Shown here one piece after another: positions 33,786 to 45,990 of a DNA stretch of 64,000 bases (positions are counted from its first letter, which is position 1; each line of letters starts with the position of its first letter). Made by a program: the position numbers and the translations under genes. Location: positions 8,560,907-8,624,906 of the forward strand of contig CAMZMU010000012.1 of assembly GCA_947311845.1 (NCBI GenBank), given 5' to 3'. The notes below the pieces were generated by a model. It saw only the letters and a list, made by a program, of their open reading frames with translations. It ran no database searches and was not told the origin of the DNA. The stretch is from Poa pratensis. Its lineage: Eukaryota; Streptophyta; Magnoliopsida; Poales; Poaceae.

Positions 33786-34045
33786 AGACATATGTTGTAT
33801 AACTAACAGGTTGTACAACTACACAGATATAAGTCGTACAACTATACAGATACAGTTTGTACAACTATATAGACACAGGTTGTACAACTAAATAGACACA
33901 TGTTGTACAACTAGACAGACATAGGTTGTACAAACACATGTTGTACAACTAAACAGACACAGGTTATATAACTAGACAGACACAGATTGTACAGACACAG
34001 GTTGTACAACTACATAGATACGGGTTGTACAATTATACATAATCG
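33786..34045. repeat. Minisatellite with GTTGTACAACTA core
   Basis: About 11-12 degenerate units of roughly 20-23 bp, each with a TTGTACAA palindrome followed by ACTA-ACAGACACAG. By eye the period is irregular. Confidence 0.85.
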
Positions 34046-34852
34046 GGAGTGCAAAAAAAAAGTTCGTCGAAACCTATCAACATGGAATCTACTTTTGAAG
34101 ATCTCGACGCGAGAATCTCAAAAGTGAAAACGGTTTATAATTTGGATAAACGGTTCTCAACATATTTCGTTTTCAAAATTCAGATTTCAAAAATAAAAGG
34201 CAAAAACGGAAAACTGCATGCCCTGCCTCCCTTTCTCTCTCATACTTCCCCACTTTTAATCTAATTGTGACACTTGTCAGACATGCAGACAACCAAAATT
34301 AAAACATGAAAGGAGAAACCGACACTTATCAAATTAGAATGATGCTAGGGTTTCCTTTGCAAAGGGAACCCTTTTTCTAGTAATTGCCGCACCCGAATGG
34401 TAGAGCACCTAGTTCACGCGGGTGATCCCTCGGTATCCCTCGGGCGATTCCTACTGCCGTTTCACTCGCACGCACGCGTTTATGGGCTGGCCCAATTTGG
34501 TTCTGTTGCCGCACCTGTTTTGCACTGTCGATCCATCCCATCGTTGAAAGAGTGCTACCGCGCGTCTTTTTTTTCTTTCATGGAACATGGACATGGTTCG
34601 TTCGTATGTTTACTATTCGCTTCTCTTAGGCAAACCCTTCCATGTATGTTTTTTCTTTCTTTCTTGTATTCCTTTCTTTTTCTGTTTTTCTCTCGTTCAT
34701 TCTTTTCTTTTCTCGTTTCTTTTTGTTCGGTTCTCAATTTATTTTTCCTATGAGTTACCTTTTATCCATATATATAAATTTCTGTTCAGCTTATAGTGGT
34801 TTTTTCCCATATAGGCATGATTTATTTCTCGGACGCTGACTTTTGTTCCCCG
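34046..34852. other. Unassigned sequence with pyrimidine tract
   Basis: Includes a T/C-rich run at about 34565-34745. A GTATCCCTCGGGCGATTCC motif at 34430-34450 resembles motifs at 33333, 36097 and 36170. No gene recognised. Confidence 0.4.
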
Positions 34853-36012
34853 TGTAGAGAAGATTTGTTCCTCGGACACTATTTTTCTTGTTCTCCGTGT
34901 AGACATGATTTGTTCCTTGGACACTATTTTTTTGTTCCCATGTAGACATGTATTTTTCCTCAGACACTATTTTCTTGTTCCCCATATAGACATGATTTGT
35001 TCCTCACACACTATGTTTTGTTCCCGTGTAGACATGTTTTGTTCCTCAGACACTATGCTTTGTTCCTCAGACACTATTTTCTTATTCCCCGTGTAGACAT
35101 GATTTGTTCCTCACACACTATGTTTTGTTCCCGTGTAGACATGATTTTTCCTCAGACACTATATTTTTTCCCCGTGTAGACATGATTTGTTCCTCAGACA
35201 CTATTTTTTTATTCCCCGTGTAGACATGATTTGTTCCTCGGTCACTAACTTTTATTCCCCTGTAGACATGATTTGTTCCTCTGACACTATTTTTTTCCCG
35301 TGTAGACATGATTTGTTCCTCCGTCACTAACTTTTGTTCCCGTGTAGACATGATTTGTTCCTCAGACACTATTTCTTTGTTCCCGCGAAGACACTATTTT
35401 TTGTTCCCTTGTAGACATGATTTGTTCCTCATACGCTATTTTTTTTGTTCCCGTGTAGACATGATTTGTTCCTCAGACACTATTTTTTTGTTCCCTGTGT
35501 AGACATGATTTGTTCCTCGGTCACTAACTTTTGTTCCCGTGTAGACATGATTTGTTCCTATTACACTATTTTTTGTTCCCCGTGTAGACATGATTTGTTC
35601 CTTGGTCACTAACTTTTGTTCTCGTGTAAACATCATTTGTTCCTGAGACACTATTTTTTTTCCGCGTAGACATGATTTGTTCCACACACACTATTTTTTG
35701 TTCTCTTGTAGATATGATTTGTTCCTCATACGCTGTTTTTTTTTCGTGTAGACATGATTTGTTCGTCAGACACTATTTTTTGTTCCCTGTGTAGACATGA
35801 TTTGTTCCTCGGTCACTAACTTTTGTTCCCGTGTAGACATGGTTTGTTCCTCTGCACTATTTTTTGTTCCCCGTGTAGACATGATTTGTTCCTCGATCAC
35901 TAAATGTTGTTCCGTGTAGACATGATTTGTTCCTCAGAAGCTATTTTTTCTGTGTAGACATGATTTGTTCCTCACAAACTATCTTTTGTTTCTTGTGTAG
36001 ACAATATTTGTT
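34853..36012. repeat. Tandem array, unit about 43 bp
   Basis: About 26-27 imperfect units built around GTGTAGACATGATTTGTTCC followed by TCAGACACTATTTTTTGTTC. Unit length varies from about 38 to 46 bp. Frames through it give repetitive peptides that I regard as artefacts. Confidence 0.92.
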
Positions 36013-37110
36013 TCACAAAATTTATCTGATTGAGCACGCGCTGTTCGAAACACATATGCGGAGAGAGTAAATGGGCCACCGATCAAGGCACAACCGGGCG
36101 ATTCCTGAGCCAGGAATCACCCGGGCAGTAGGGAGGGGCACCCCTCCACCAAGGCCTTGAGCAGGATTTCCCTCCGTATCGCCCGGATAATAGTTATCAT
36201 TTGTTTCATGCAAATTAATATTCCACATTAATTGATCGTTTAATAGTTTCGCATGTATTTGCGATTTGTCTCCTCGGAGGCTAAAATTTATTCATACGGC
36301 AATTTTTGTTGTTGTTTCTCTAGGTTCTATTCGAGTGACACAAAATAATGTTATTTTTTACACCTGTTCATTGGTTTGTAGATCAATTTACTATTGCAAC
36401 AAAAGATTTTATTTGGTTCAAAGTTCGACTAAATCGTTGTTTTGAAACTCTTTTTTTTTTTTTCCTTTTTCATGATCAGATGCTTAGTCCAGAAGCGCTA
36501 TTGATTTGTAGGGTATCATTCTCATGTATATTTCCATGTGCATGCGTGCTGGCAGTTTTTTTTTCCAAGGTCGTAACACTAGTGTGCGCTGCCGCGAGCT
36601 AAGCGGAAGAGAGAAAAACTACCAAGCAGCCAAGTTTTGTACTATGCTCACCACTCTGCCCGTTTCCATGGAGTAGCGCCTGGCACCAGCAAACATGTGG
36701 GAGCAGCATCAGCGTAGGGTACAAATGTCCAGATTTTAGTCCCACCTCGCCACGCGAGGAAGAGTGTCACCAGCTTAAATAGCTGACTGCCTCAAACCTG
36801 GCACGACCCAGCCGAACAATCGTCGAGAGCCCTGACAAGTTGACCCCACTCGATGCCCAACCAATCAGAAGCATGCGAACAACATAACATAAATGGGCCG
36901 CCAATGTTCAAAGCCCAAACTAGCGATCCTTGAGCGAAACGGGAGCGAGGCATCGCGCGAGCTCCAGGGAGGAGGACCGCGGAACCTATATGCCGCTCGT
37001 TGGCGCCCCTAAACTTCAGCGCCGCCTGAAGAGATCTCGGTCGCGCATCTTTACTGGGCCGGCCCAATAGCATTAATCAATAGCATTAATCAACCGCTAA
37101 AAAGAAGGAT
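36013..37110. other. Unassigned sequence with GGGCC-rich modules
   Basis: Contains an imperfect inverted repeat at 36097-36126 (CCGGGCGATTCCTG / CAGGAATCACCCGG) and a GGGCCGGCCCA box near 37056-37066. No coding region recognised. Confidence 0.35.
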
Positions 37111-37120
37111 AATAGCAGTG

Positions 37121-37190
37121 CGGCGGGAATCGAACCGAGCACGTCTCGGTGCGTGAACATGGAACGTAACCAGTGGGCTACACTGATAAT
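37121..37190 (-). ncRNA. tRNA-like / SINE-type Pol III promoter (A and B boxes)
   Basis: On the minus strand an A-box TAGCCCACTGG (37170-37180) is followed 33 bases later by a B-box GGTTCGATTCC (37126-37136). The spacing is that of tRNA genes, but the acceptor and T stems do not pair well. It is more likely a tRNA-derived repeat head than a tRNA gene. Confidence 0.5.
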
Positions 37191-37199
37191 TACGTTACT

Positions 37200-37430
37200 G
37201 AATCATTCTTCCTCCTTTTATTTCTTTCCAGTTATGGGATTTCGGGTTTCTCTTTCTTTTTAGTTTTTCGTTTTATTTTTTCCTTTTTCTGTTTCGTTTT
37301 TATTTTACGTTTTCTTTTTCTATTTCTTTTCCCGTTTTATTTTTATGTTGTCTTTTCGGTTTTCTTTTTTTGTTTTCCGTTTTTCTGTTTCACTTTTTCA
37401 TTTTTCCTTTTATGTTTTAATTTTCGATTA
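37200..37430. repeat. Pyrimidine-rich low-complexity tract
   Basis: Mostly TTTTCT/TTTTCG words, and it grades into the next array. Confidence 0.8.
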
Positions 37431-37489
37431 TTTTGAAAATGGTTCATATTTTGGAAAATAATTATTTTTTAAAAAATCGTTCTGGTTTT

Positions 37490-38580
37490 TCGAAAATGTT
37501 TTCTTTTTTAAATGGTTCCGAACCGAAAAAATGGTTTCTTTTTTAGAGTATGGTTCCGAACCGAAAAATTGTTCTGAATGAAAAAATGGTTCCGATTTTT
37601 CAAAAATGTTTTGAAAATGGTTCCGATTTTTGAAAATGGTTCTGATTTTTCGAAAATGGTTCCTTTTTCAGAATGGTTCCAAACCGAAAAAATGGTTCTG
37701 ATTATTGAAAATGGTTTCGATTTTTGAAAATGATTCCGAACCAAAAATGGTTCTGATTTTGAAAATGGTTCCGATTTTCCGAACCAAAAAAAATGGTTCC
37801 AGTTTTTGAAAATGGTTCTGAACCGAAAAATGGTTCCGATTTTTTGAAAATGGTTCCGAATGAAAAGAAATGGTTACGATTTTTCGCAAATGGTTCCTTT
37901 TTTGAAAATGGTTCCGAACCGAAAAAAATGGTTCCGATTTTTGAAAATGGTTCCAACCCGAAAAAATGGTTTCGATTCTTCGAAAATGGTTCCTTTTTTA
38001 AATGGTTCCGAACCGAAAAAAATGGTTTCGATCTTTCAAAAATGTTTTGAAAATGGTTTCGAACCGAAAAAATGGTTCCAATTTTTTCAAAATGGTTACG
38101 AATGAAAAAATGGTTCCGATTTTTGAAAATGGTTCCAACCCGAAAAAATGGTTCGAATTTTTTGAAAATGGTTCCAACTTAAAAAACGTTCAAAATTATT
38201 GAAAATGGTTCCAAATTTGAGAATGGAACATTTTTATAATGGTTCCGTATTTAAAAATTGTTCCATCTTTAAATTGGTTCCATTTAAAAAAAATGTTTTC
38301 GAATTTAAAATGGTTCCAAATTAAAATGGTTCCAAATTTAAAATGGTTCCATATTCAAAATGTTCATTTTTTAACAAATGGTTCCAAAATTGAAAATGGT
38401 CCCAACTTAAAAAACGATCAAAATTATTGAAAATGGTTCCAAATTAAAAATGGTTCCAGTTTTAAAAATGGTTCCATTATGTAAAAATGGTTCTGTTTTG
38501 AAAATAGTTCCAAATTTAAAAAGGTTCAAAATTAAAAAGGTTCCAAATTTGAAAATTGTTCATTTTTAAAAATGGTTCCA
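37490..38580. repeat. Tandem array of ATGGTTCC(GAACCG)AAAA units
   Basis: Dozens of degenerate 16-22-bp units alternating GAAAATGGTTCCGA with GAACCGAAAAAATGG. The right third loses the GAACCG form and becomes AAATGGTTCCAAATTT. The peptides it encodes (ENGSEPKKW) are artefacts of the repeat. Confidence 0.9.
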
Positions 38581-38671
38581 CGGTAATTGAAGAAAATAAT
38601 TATTTTCATTTGTAAAATAGCTAAAGAAACATATTAAGTTACGTAACTTCCCTTCACCATCATAGTAATTT

Positions 38672-38760
38672 AATTGGATAGATGGCTAGTAGGCGTCACG
38701 TAAAGTGCATCGTTGTACAGTGACACCAGGGTTCGAAACTTACCAGGCGCAAGTATTTTT
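38672..38760 (+). ncRNA. tRNA-like / SINE-type Pol III promoter (A and B boxes)
   Basis: An A-box TGGCTAGTAGG (38683-38693) and a B-box GGTTCGAAACT (38730-38740) are 36 bases apart. Downstream lies a GGGCCGGCCCAGTA box (about 38799-38812) also seen on the opposite strand beyond the module at 37121-37190. Probably a tRNA-derived repeat. Confidence 0.5.
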
Positions 38761-39009
38761 GCTAGTTCAATGATCAGCGAGCGAAGCGGTGAAATGGGCC
38801 GGCCCAGTACTGCATCGACGTAGGCGGCGCACGTATTATGCGGCGCTAACAGGCGGTGTAAATGTGCTCCCGAGGAGGACCCTTCACGCGGTATGCCGAG
38901 CGCAATGAGCTCCACCCGCTGCGGATGCTTCATGGGCCGCTCCAATCGCGGCCTGTTACTGTACTCTTTTTTTCTATTCTTCATTTTTATTTTCTGTTTA
39001 ATTTCCTCG

Positions 39010-39660
39010 TTTTCTCTGCCTTTTCTTTTTTATATTAAAATGAATGTTATCTAAAATATGAACAACTTTTTAATTATGATCTAGAAGTTTTTTGAAAACT
39101 GAACAACTTTTTAATTATGATCTGGAAGTTTTTAATCTGGAAGTTTTTTGAAAACTGAATAACTTTTTAATTATGATCATTCTCAAATTCTGAACAATTT
39201 GTAATTTTGATTTTCTTTCAAAAAATGATTTTTTAATTTAAACATTTTTTCGAAAATTGAACAATTTTTAATTCTGAACCTTTTCAATTTGAATAATTTT
39301 CAAAATTGAATATTTTTCGGGAACATCACAATTTTAAATTTGAACATTTTCAAAATTTGAACAATTTTTAAAATTTCAGCATTTTCACAGACTGAAGATT
39401 TTTCAAATTTGAACATTTATCAATAATTGAACAATTTTAATTTCGATGTTTTTAATTCTGACTTTTTAATTCAATTTTTTTCAAATTTAAACATTTTTCA
39501 AAAATTGAACAATTTTTTAAAATTCATACAATTTTTAATTCTTAACATTTTCAAAATTTAAACATTTTTCATATTTGAACATTTCTCGAAACTGAACAAT
39601 TTTTAATTTTGAACACTTTTCAAAAACTGAACAATTTTCGATTCTGAAATATTGTTTTGA
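39010..39660. repeat. AT-rich repeat with GAACAATTTTTAATT words
   Basis: Degenerate units of about 12-25 bp with GAACATTTTTC / GAACAATTTTTAA. It follows the GC-rich part of the module that begins near 38672. Confidence 0.8.
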
Positions 39661-39969
39661 ATAGACACACAAGGAAGCAGAAAAAAAAGAAAACAAAAAC
39701 TCAAACAGGAAAAAATTCGGCCGGAGGACCTCCTATGGGGTCGACCCACGACGCGAGGGGGTGCGCAGAGCAGAACGCGCTCCGCGTTACGTGGCAAATA
39801 GGTTTTGTCGGGGAATGGCGTCCGGTCGTTGGCTGAAAGCTTGGTGGCCTCTTCTCCCTCGTGGGCATGTGCACTTGCGGCCCAGCTCACCCGCCTCGCT
39901 GCTTCCTTCCCTCCTTGTCAGTGTGGAGATGTAGGTCGTTGACAATAGTCGGGGCTTGAAAACCTGCCT

Positions 39970-40570
39970 ACCCCCAAGCAGGTGCTTGAGGAAATTGTTG
40001 TTTGAGTGTCTCATAATCATACCAAGTAGCTTCATCATCCGCCATGCCACTCCAATGAAGAAGAACTTTTGCCACGGTGCGATCACCACGCTGACGAACT
40101 CTAGTGTCTAGCACCTGTTCAGGAACTTGCAAACCAAAGTCATTGCAGAGCAAAGTCAGTGAAAAGGTAGTGTGTGTGATACTTAAGTATCTGGGCCAAT
40201 GCAAGGTTTCAATTGGGACACATGGAAGACTAGATGGACTTTGCTCGCTTCCGGTAACTGTAACTTGTAACAACCTTCCCAATTCACTGCACAACTTGAT
40301 AAGGGCCAAAGAATTTGAAAGTTAGTTTGTGATTCTTCCGTCTGACCACAGTTTGTTGAAGATATGGTTGAAGGCGCAAGAAAACTTTGTCTCCTAGCTC
40401 AAAGGACCTCTCAGTTCTATGCTTGTCAGCTTGATGCTTCATACGTTGTTGCATACGCAACAAATGTTGCCTGGCAGATTCAATCGTCAATGTCCTCTCA
40501 TTCAACCAATTGTTGATGTCATTGACTGGGATGTGATCTGAAGCTGTAATACCATCTTGGCTGGCGACCA
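39970..40570 (-). pseudogene. Chromovirus integrase C-terminus and chromodomain fragment
   Basis: Minus-strand remains of a Ty3/gypsy pol end. Around 40380-40300, RSFELGDKVFLRLQPYLQQT and FKFFGPYQVVQ are the integrase C-terminal domain. Around 40080-39980, VLLHWSGMADDEATWYDYET is a chromodomain. The LQPY-QQ-VRRKNHKL wording recalls the Reina clade. The two parts are in different frames (break near 40290), and homology ends abruptly near 40570. No LTR was found. Confidence 0.8.
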
Positions 40571-41450
40571 TACAACAACTTAACACTACTAAATATCCGG
40601 CGATCAGGGACGATTCAGTAATATGGTGATTGTGCTTCAAACGTCGCGATGTGACATCCTCGACGTAAAAAAAGGTCAGGGATCGAGTGTCATAGGTGAT
40701 TCTACAACGGTTTGTTGCCCCTCCGAACGTCCTGAGAGATCCTCGACGGTTTGTAATGCTACATGTTCTGTTTGCTGGGATCCGATGAATTGTGACGTTA
40801 TGATCAAGTTTGTTCATCTATCTATAAACATATGTGCTATTTATGTCTTGCATGCTCTCCGATGCTAGCAGATGATTTGGTCAAGTAGATGCTAGGTTCA
40901 TGTCTCCAGTAGCTTGGGCTCGAATGACAGAAACGACTAAGGTTGTGGATGTGTTGTTGCCAATAGGGAGAAAACAACTTTGATGTCTACGTGTCATTTG
41001 CATTGTTTACATTACACACTTTGCTTATTGCAATTATCTGTTGCTTGCAACTTAATACCTGCGGGAGACACGGAAGTTATTTCGCAGGTGGATTATGAGT
41101 CACAGATGCAGCTAGCAAGTGGTCTATGTATCTTGTTGTAATTCCCAATAAATACTTCAATGAACATTATCTTGTCATATTATGCATTGTCATGCCACTG
41201 CTATTTGTCAATTGTCCAGCTGTAATTTGTTTACCCAGCATGTTATCTATCTGTTTCTGGAGAGACCCGCTAGTGAACTGTGGACCCCGGTCTATTCTTT
41301 TACACTGATAAAAACACCGTTTCCACCATGCTCTGCACTCATTTGCTCGATGTTCATTTTGCATTCACATTTATATTTCACACCATATGTTTAATCCTTT
41401 GTATTCAACAAGATAGGTAGATTGACAACCTTCCTGTTTCATTGGGGCAA
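40571..41450. other. Unassigned sequence
   Basis: No repeat, exon or RNA gene that I can support. Confidence 0.3.
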
Positions 41451-42650
41451 AATTGTTTGATTGTGTTGTGTGCAGGTCCACGTCGAAGCTACAAGCGCCA
41501 GAGTAGCTTAGGCACCGTGTTGAAGCTCGTCCAATACCTACTGGTTCGATAACCTTGATTTGTAGTCAAGGGAAAACTTCTGCTAGATTAAATCATACCT
41601 TCCTCTTGGGGTCTCCCAACGAACGTGTGTGTTCGAGCAGCTCGGTTTGTACAAAGTAGGTGTAGCTGTCACGGTTGTATGCAGGACTTGGGCTTGATAC
41701 CCGTATATAGGAGCGGGGTGCTAGATCGATCTGGCCAGATCTGGTGCCACCTAGGGTTTTTGTTCATCGTCCCACTGCTCGGGAGGTTCGAGCTAGGTGG
41801 ACCGCCTTCTTTAATAAGGGCGTGGCTTGTGGCCGCTGCTCGCTGCTGCATAGTCAAGCTGCTCCGAAACTCCCTCTGGCCGGCCATGGCGGCGAGGGGG
41901 AGGGAGTGGACGGGTGAGTTGACTGCTGCATTTCGCTGGCGTGGCCATGATCTTGATGCTGCAGAAGGTAAGAAATGTTTTCCTCTGGCCGACCTCGGTG
42001 GCGAGGGGAGGGAGGGCTTCGAAGTTCCTCTCTGTGCATCTGGCGTGTGTGTGGGCGTCCTGAGTCTTGCTGCCGGTACTGGGCGACTCCATCTTCTTGG
42101 TTGGCGTGGAGCTAGCACGGAGAAGGAGCTCGTTTCGGCTGCCGCAGATGGCTCCAGTGCGCGGGTGCGAAGCTGCTTCCTGATGAACACTACATTGTGG
42201 CCTTTGATTCCTGCAATGATCCTCCGCCAGCAAGGTGGACTGTTCAAGTTCAACCTCCGGTGTGGAGACCCCAAATCAACAAATCTGTGCTGGCGCTGCA
42301 CTTCTCCACCATCCCAAGTGACAAGTTTTCTGGTGATGGAGGAGAAGGCCGGGAACATGGTCAATCCGGTCGGTGAAGGAAGAAGAAGGCCAGTACCTGA
42401 TTGCTTTTTTTAGCTTTTTTCCTAGGGTTTTCTATGTAAATCTCTAACGACCATGTTGTAATTTCTTACTTCTTTGAGGTCCTCCATGTAATTACCACCG
42501 TTCTTTAACGCAGCACCTTCGTGGTCTCACCCTTGCTCATTTGGCAGCAAGGGGTAATAAAACCAGGGAACTAAACCCCAAAGGGAAATTTTGAGGGTCA
42601 CGCCAGATCCCTGGGAGAGATAGCCCTGGGTGGAAATTACCACGACAGCA
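41451..42650 (+). other. Unassigned region with a 262-codon frame
   Basis: An open frame at 41625-42413 begins MCVRAARFVQSRCSCHGC and is Trp/Gly/Leu-rich without a domain I recognise. The opposite strand is also open for about 230 codons, which points to composition rather than selection. It is followed by TTTTTTAGCTTTTTTCC and a transcript-like tail. It may be part of an unclassified retroposon or a non-coding transcript. Confidence 0.3.
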
Positions 42651-44820
42651 TTTGGACAGTTGGGGGGGTGGATCCCTTCGCCCAGCTCGGCTTCGCTAGT
42701 TTCGGCTTGGCTGTACGTTGGGTTGGGCTGTTTGCTTTTGCTAGCTACTGCAAGCGGTATTCAAAATTCAGAGGTATTCAAAATACCAATAAAATCAAAA
42801 TAATCATAAAACTATAAGGAGGCATATAGAAAATTAGAAACAACTCCAAAAATCAAAAACTATATTCCACGGCTTAGGTACGTATCAAATAACAAATTTA
42901 CATGCTACAAAATAATGTACACAAAAACAACGATCATCGCTTCTCCAGATCCCATTCAAAAACAAAACCAAAGCCGCGATCATCGCCAGGTCCAAATGAG
43001 CTCGCCAGGACTCCATAGCTGATCATCGCGTCCGCGCCATCTCAAACAAGAATCATCAACGTACCATATGATTCAGGATTTTACATGTAGTATAGCTACA
43101 GCCAAATTTGCAACATCAGATATCAAGCTATGACAGTATCAGGATAAGTAGTGACGTACCATATACCAGATTCCTAGCTATTAACAGTAGGAGGACATAG
43201 AACAATTCATCAAGGGAATAGAACCACACGGAGCTTCCACTTGTTATGAAACTCATCAAGGGCATAGAACTGAATCAGTCAATTGCTCCTTCCAACAGAC
43301 ATAGTAGCTGATCTGTAAAGTGACGAATGGAACAAATAACCATCAGGACTTGTTCAATATTGAGTACCTCTTCTCAAGATAATAACCGTGTTTCTGATGT
43401 TAGTCAAAACAATCAATATCTGGATGATATGCAGCACACCATATCCTATATAGATGAAAGCTTCCATAAAACTTCACTGCCCGGGGTTATCCTAAAGAAG
43501 CTACAGGGTTAACTACTTCTCATGTAAACATAACTCTATGATGTATTTCCAGCAGTGCACTGCTAGCGAAAAAACATCTCAGCATTCGGAATAACCGGCC
43601 ATCCAATACAACAAAAATATACATACAGCAAATCGGGAAACAGTCCGTGTCGAAGTTACCACGGACATGGAAGAACTAGAATTTTTTTGAACTTACCTAC
43701 AACTTTATAACAGTTTCTGACTTCTTTCGGAATTATAGTTCTTCAGGACTACCAGACATGTCTGAATTTATAGTTCTTCAGGACTACTGGACAAACTCAA
43801 TCCTCACATGTAAAATATTTATAGAAATCTCCATGGTAGCAAACTAAGAATGATTACTGAAATAAAAATTATGTCCCTTCAGATTTCTAAAATAAGGACT
43901 ATCAGACATTTCTAAATCTGCAATGATATAAAACTAACATCATGATGGAAATTCAGATTTGAGACCACATGATTGATATATGAGACAACATCAGTACGTC
44001 ACCACACGTGCAGATTCATGAATACTTGAATAGACAACAAATCGACACTCTGAACATTAACAGAAGCATGCCCAACGGCTAATACATGAGCTGACACTTT
44101 CAGCCTTCATATTAGAAGATTGCACAAGCACAGCTAGAACAAACAACAAGAATTGAAGTGGTGGATGCAGATAGTGGCTCACCAGATCCAACAGTCTATA
44201 GTTGACTCATATACCTACTTCTTTTTCAAATAAAAATTACAGAAAGAATACAGAAGACAAATAACTACACAAACTGCTACAACACATTGTCATTTTGAAA
44301 AACAGAAGTGCAATTGCAAGAACTGCATCTAAAGACATCAAGAACAGTCTAAAGTGCCGGCTATAGAAAAATTGCAAAGCTTCAAATTAGTTTCAACCAA
44401 GAACCTAATTCTGCCCGAATCTAACGACTTCCGTCAGCAGTTTGTGTAGTTGTTTATTCAAATTAGTTTCAACCAAGAACCTAATCCTTGCTACTTAGGG
44501 AGGAAGCATCCCTAGGCTAGCAGAACCAACTAAGAATGAATATTGCCGTACAACCTAGGCTAGCAGAATTAACATCCATGTCAGATAGTATGACTCTAGC
44601 AGAATTGACATTCATGTAAGAAATCAGTTAAACTAGCAGGTGTCCAGATTGTAGCAGTTCCCAGAGTAGGCAGGCAAGCAGTGGGTAACTGAATCAACAA
44701 AAACAAATCGAGTGCGTACAAAATCTAGAGATCAAGAGGTAGCACCTGCTGTCATGAATGTTTTCTCACCACCGATACAGATCTCGCTAGTTGAGGATGG
44801 CAAGTAGCCAGAGTACCAAG
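42651..44820. other. AT-rich sequence, nothing recognised
   Basis: Only short frames (the longest about 61 codons at 43327-43512). Duplicated words such as AATTAGTTTCAACCAAGAAC (44384 and 44461) suggest an old local duplication. Confidence 0.35.
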
Positions 44821-44984
44821 ACTCACATCTCACATTTACCGATCTGGATCAAATCTGTGGATTTGTAGCATCTCGTCAATGCGGGAAACCGAAGGAATGA
44901 AAGGAAAAAGAAAAACGAGGAACATGTGAAGGGGATAACCTTTATTTGCGGACCACCTTCGTCGTCGCCAGAGGGAAAAAGAGC

Positions 44985-45125
44985 TTGAGGCGGAGGAGAG
45001 CTCGGACCAAGGGGTGGAGGCAGAGGAGAGCGCAGACGAAGGAGGATGGAGGCGGAGGAGAACTTGGACGAAGGAGGATGGAGGCGGAGGAGAGCTCGGG
45101 CGAAGGAGTACGGAGGCGGCGCGCT
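44985..45125. repeat. Tandem repeat, about 32-bp unit, upstream of the polymerase gene
   Basis: About 4-5 copies of GGAGGCGGAGGAGAGCTCGG followed by ACGAAGGAGGAT. The overlapping Arg/Glu-rich frames are artefacts of this repeat. Confidence 0.8.
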
Positions 45126-45299
45126 CGGGAGGGGGGCTTGCTCCGGTCGCCGGAGAAGACGAACGGGCGGCGCGCCCAGTGCCATCACCTCTCTGTCGCG
45201 AGAGCGAGCAAACGAGGATTCTGTCCCCGACCTCCAGACTCGTGGATATCTCCCCCGGGAAAAAGCGGCGGAAAGGCGCGGTATCCCATCCCCCGTGGG

Positions 45300-45759
45300 C
45301 AACCAAACGGCGATGTAAGTTACCCCGGGCCAGTTTTACCCATGGATTTCCCACCCGGGGAAAAGGCCGGGATCCTCCCGGGATCCCCTACTACCAAACA
45401 AGCCCTGAAAGAAAAAAAACCTAGGAGCCGGTAGATCTCGAAAGAAAAAAACCCAACGAGGTGGCTAAAACAAGAGGCGGTGAGAATTGGCGCCCATGTC
45501 AAAACTAAATCTAGGTTTTCTCACACCCCCTAACCCGGTGACCTAGCCGGCCGCTGCCGCTCTTGGATCCCCCACCGCCCCCGCTCTGGGATCCCCCGCT
45601 TCTGGCTGCCGCCGCCCCCGCGCTGGGCTCCCTCGCCGGCCGCTAGCCGCCCCCGCGCGAAGCTCCCACGCCGGCCGCCGACTGAGCTCGACCACTGGGG
45701 CCAGCCGCCGCTTATGCCCGTCCCATCGAGTATCACCGGAGTGAGTGCCCGAAAGAAAC
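45300..45759 (+). promoter_or_regulatory. POL2: Presumed promoter and 5' UTR of the DNA polymerase epsilon gene
   Basis: A C-rich stretch (45545-45720) precedes the start codon, and the region immediately upstream is AAGAAAC-ATG. No TATA box is evident, which would fit a cell-cycle gene. The assignment rests only on position. Confidence 0.35.
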
Positions 45760-45990
45760 ATGGCATCGCGTTTGCCTGCCAGCGTTTGTTCTCGCGATGG
45801 TAGGCGACGGAGACCGCCAGTCGGAGGCGGTGGCGGCGCCGGCAGCTGGGGTGCTCGGAGGTCTGGATCATCGGTGGCGAAGGAGCAGCGGCTACGGCTA
45901 GGGGCGGAGGAGCTTCTCGAGGGCCGGCTTTGCTTCGCGCCCTACACCGAAGGTGACCGCCGACTTGGCTGGCTCCTCACCTTCTCCCCC
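45760..45990 (+). other. POL2: Exon 1 of the polymerase epsilon gene
   Basis: 77 codons. An in-frame GTG lies 15 bases upstream, but the ATG at 45760 is the first proper start. It encodes a basic, disordered leader and the first conserved block. Confidence 0.85.

Noticed and set aside
34853..36012. Direct repeats at regular spacing resembling a CRISPR array
   Set aside because: Plant nuclear context. The units are contiguous and degenerate, without unique spacers or cas genes.
37121..37190. A functional tRNA gene
   Set aside because: A and B boxes are present, but acceptor and T-stem pairing fails, so a tRNA-derived repeat is more likely.
37793..38202. ENGSEPKKW-type repeat proteins
   Set aside because: Direct translation of the ATGGTTCCGAACCGAAAA array.
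44823..45434. Overlapping frames of 90-172 codons on both strands upstream of the polymerase gene
   Set aside because: Driven by the 32-bp GC-rich repeat and composition. No splice-consistent homologous protein seen.
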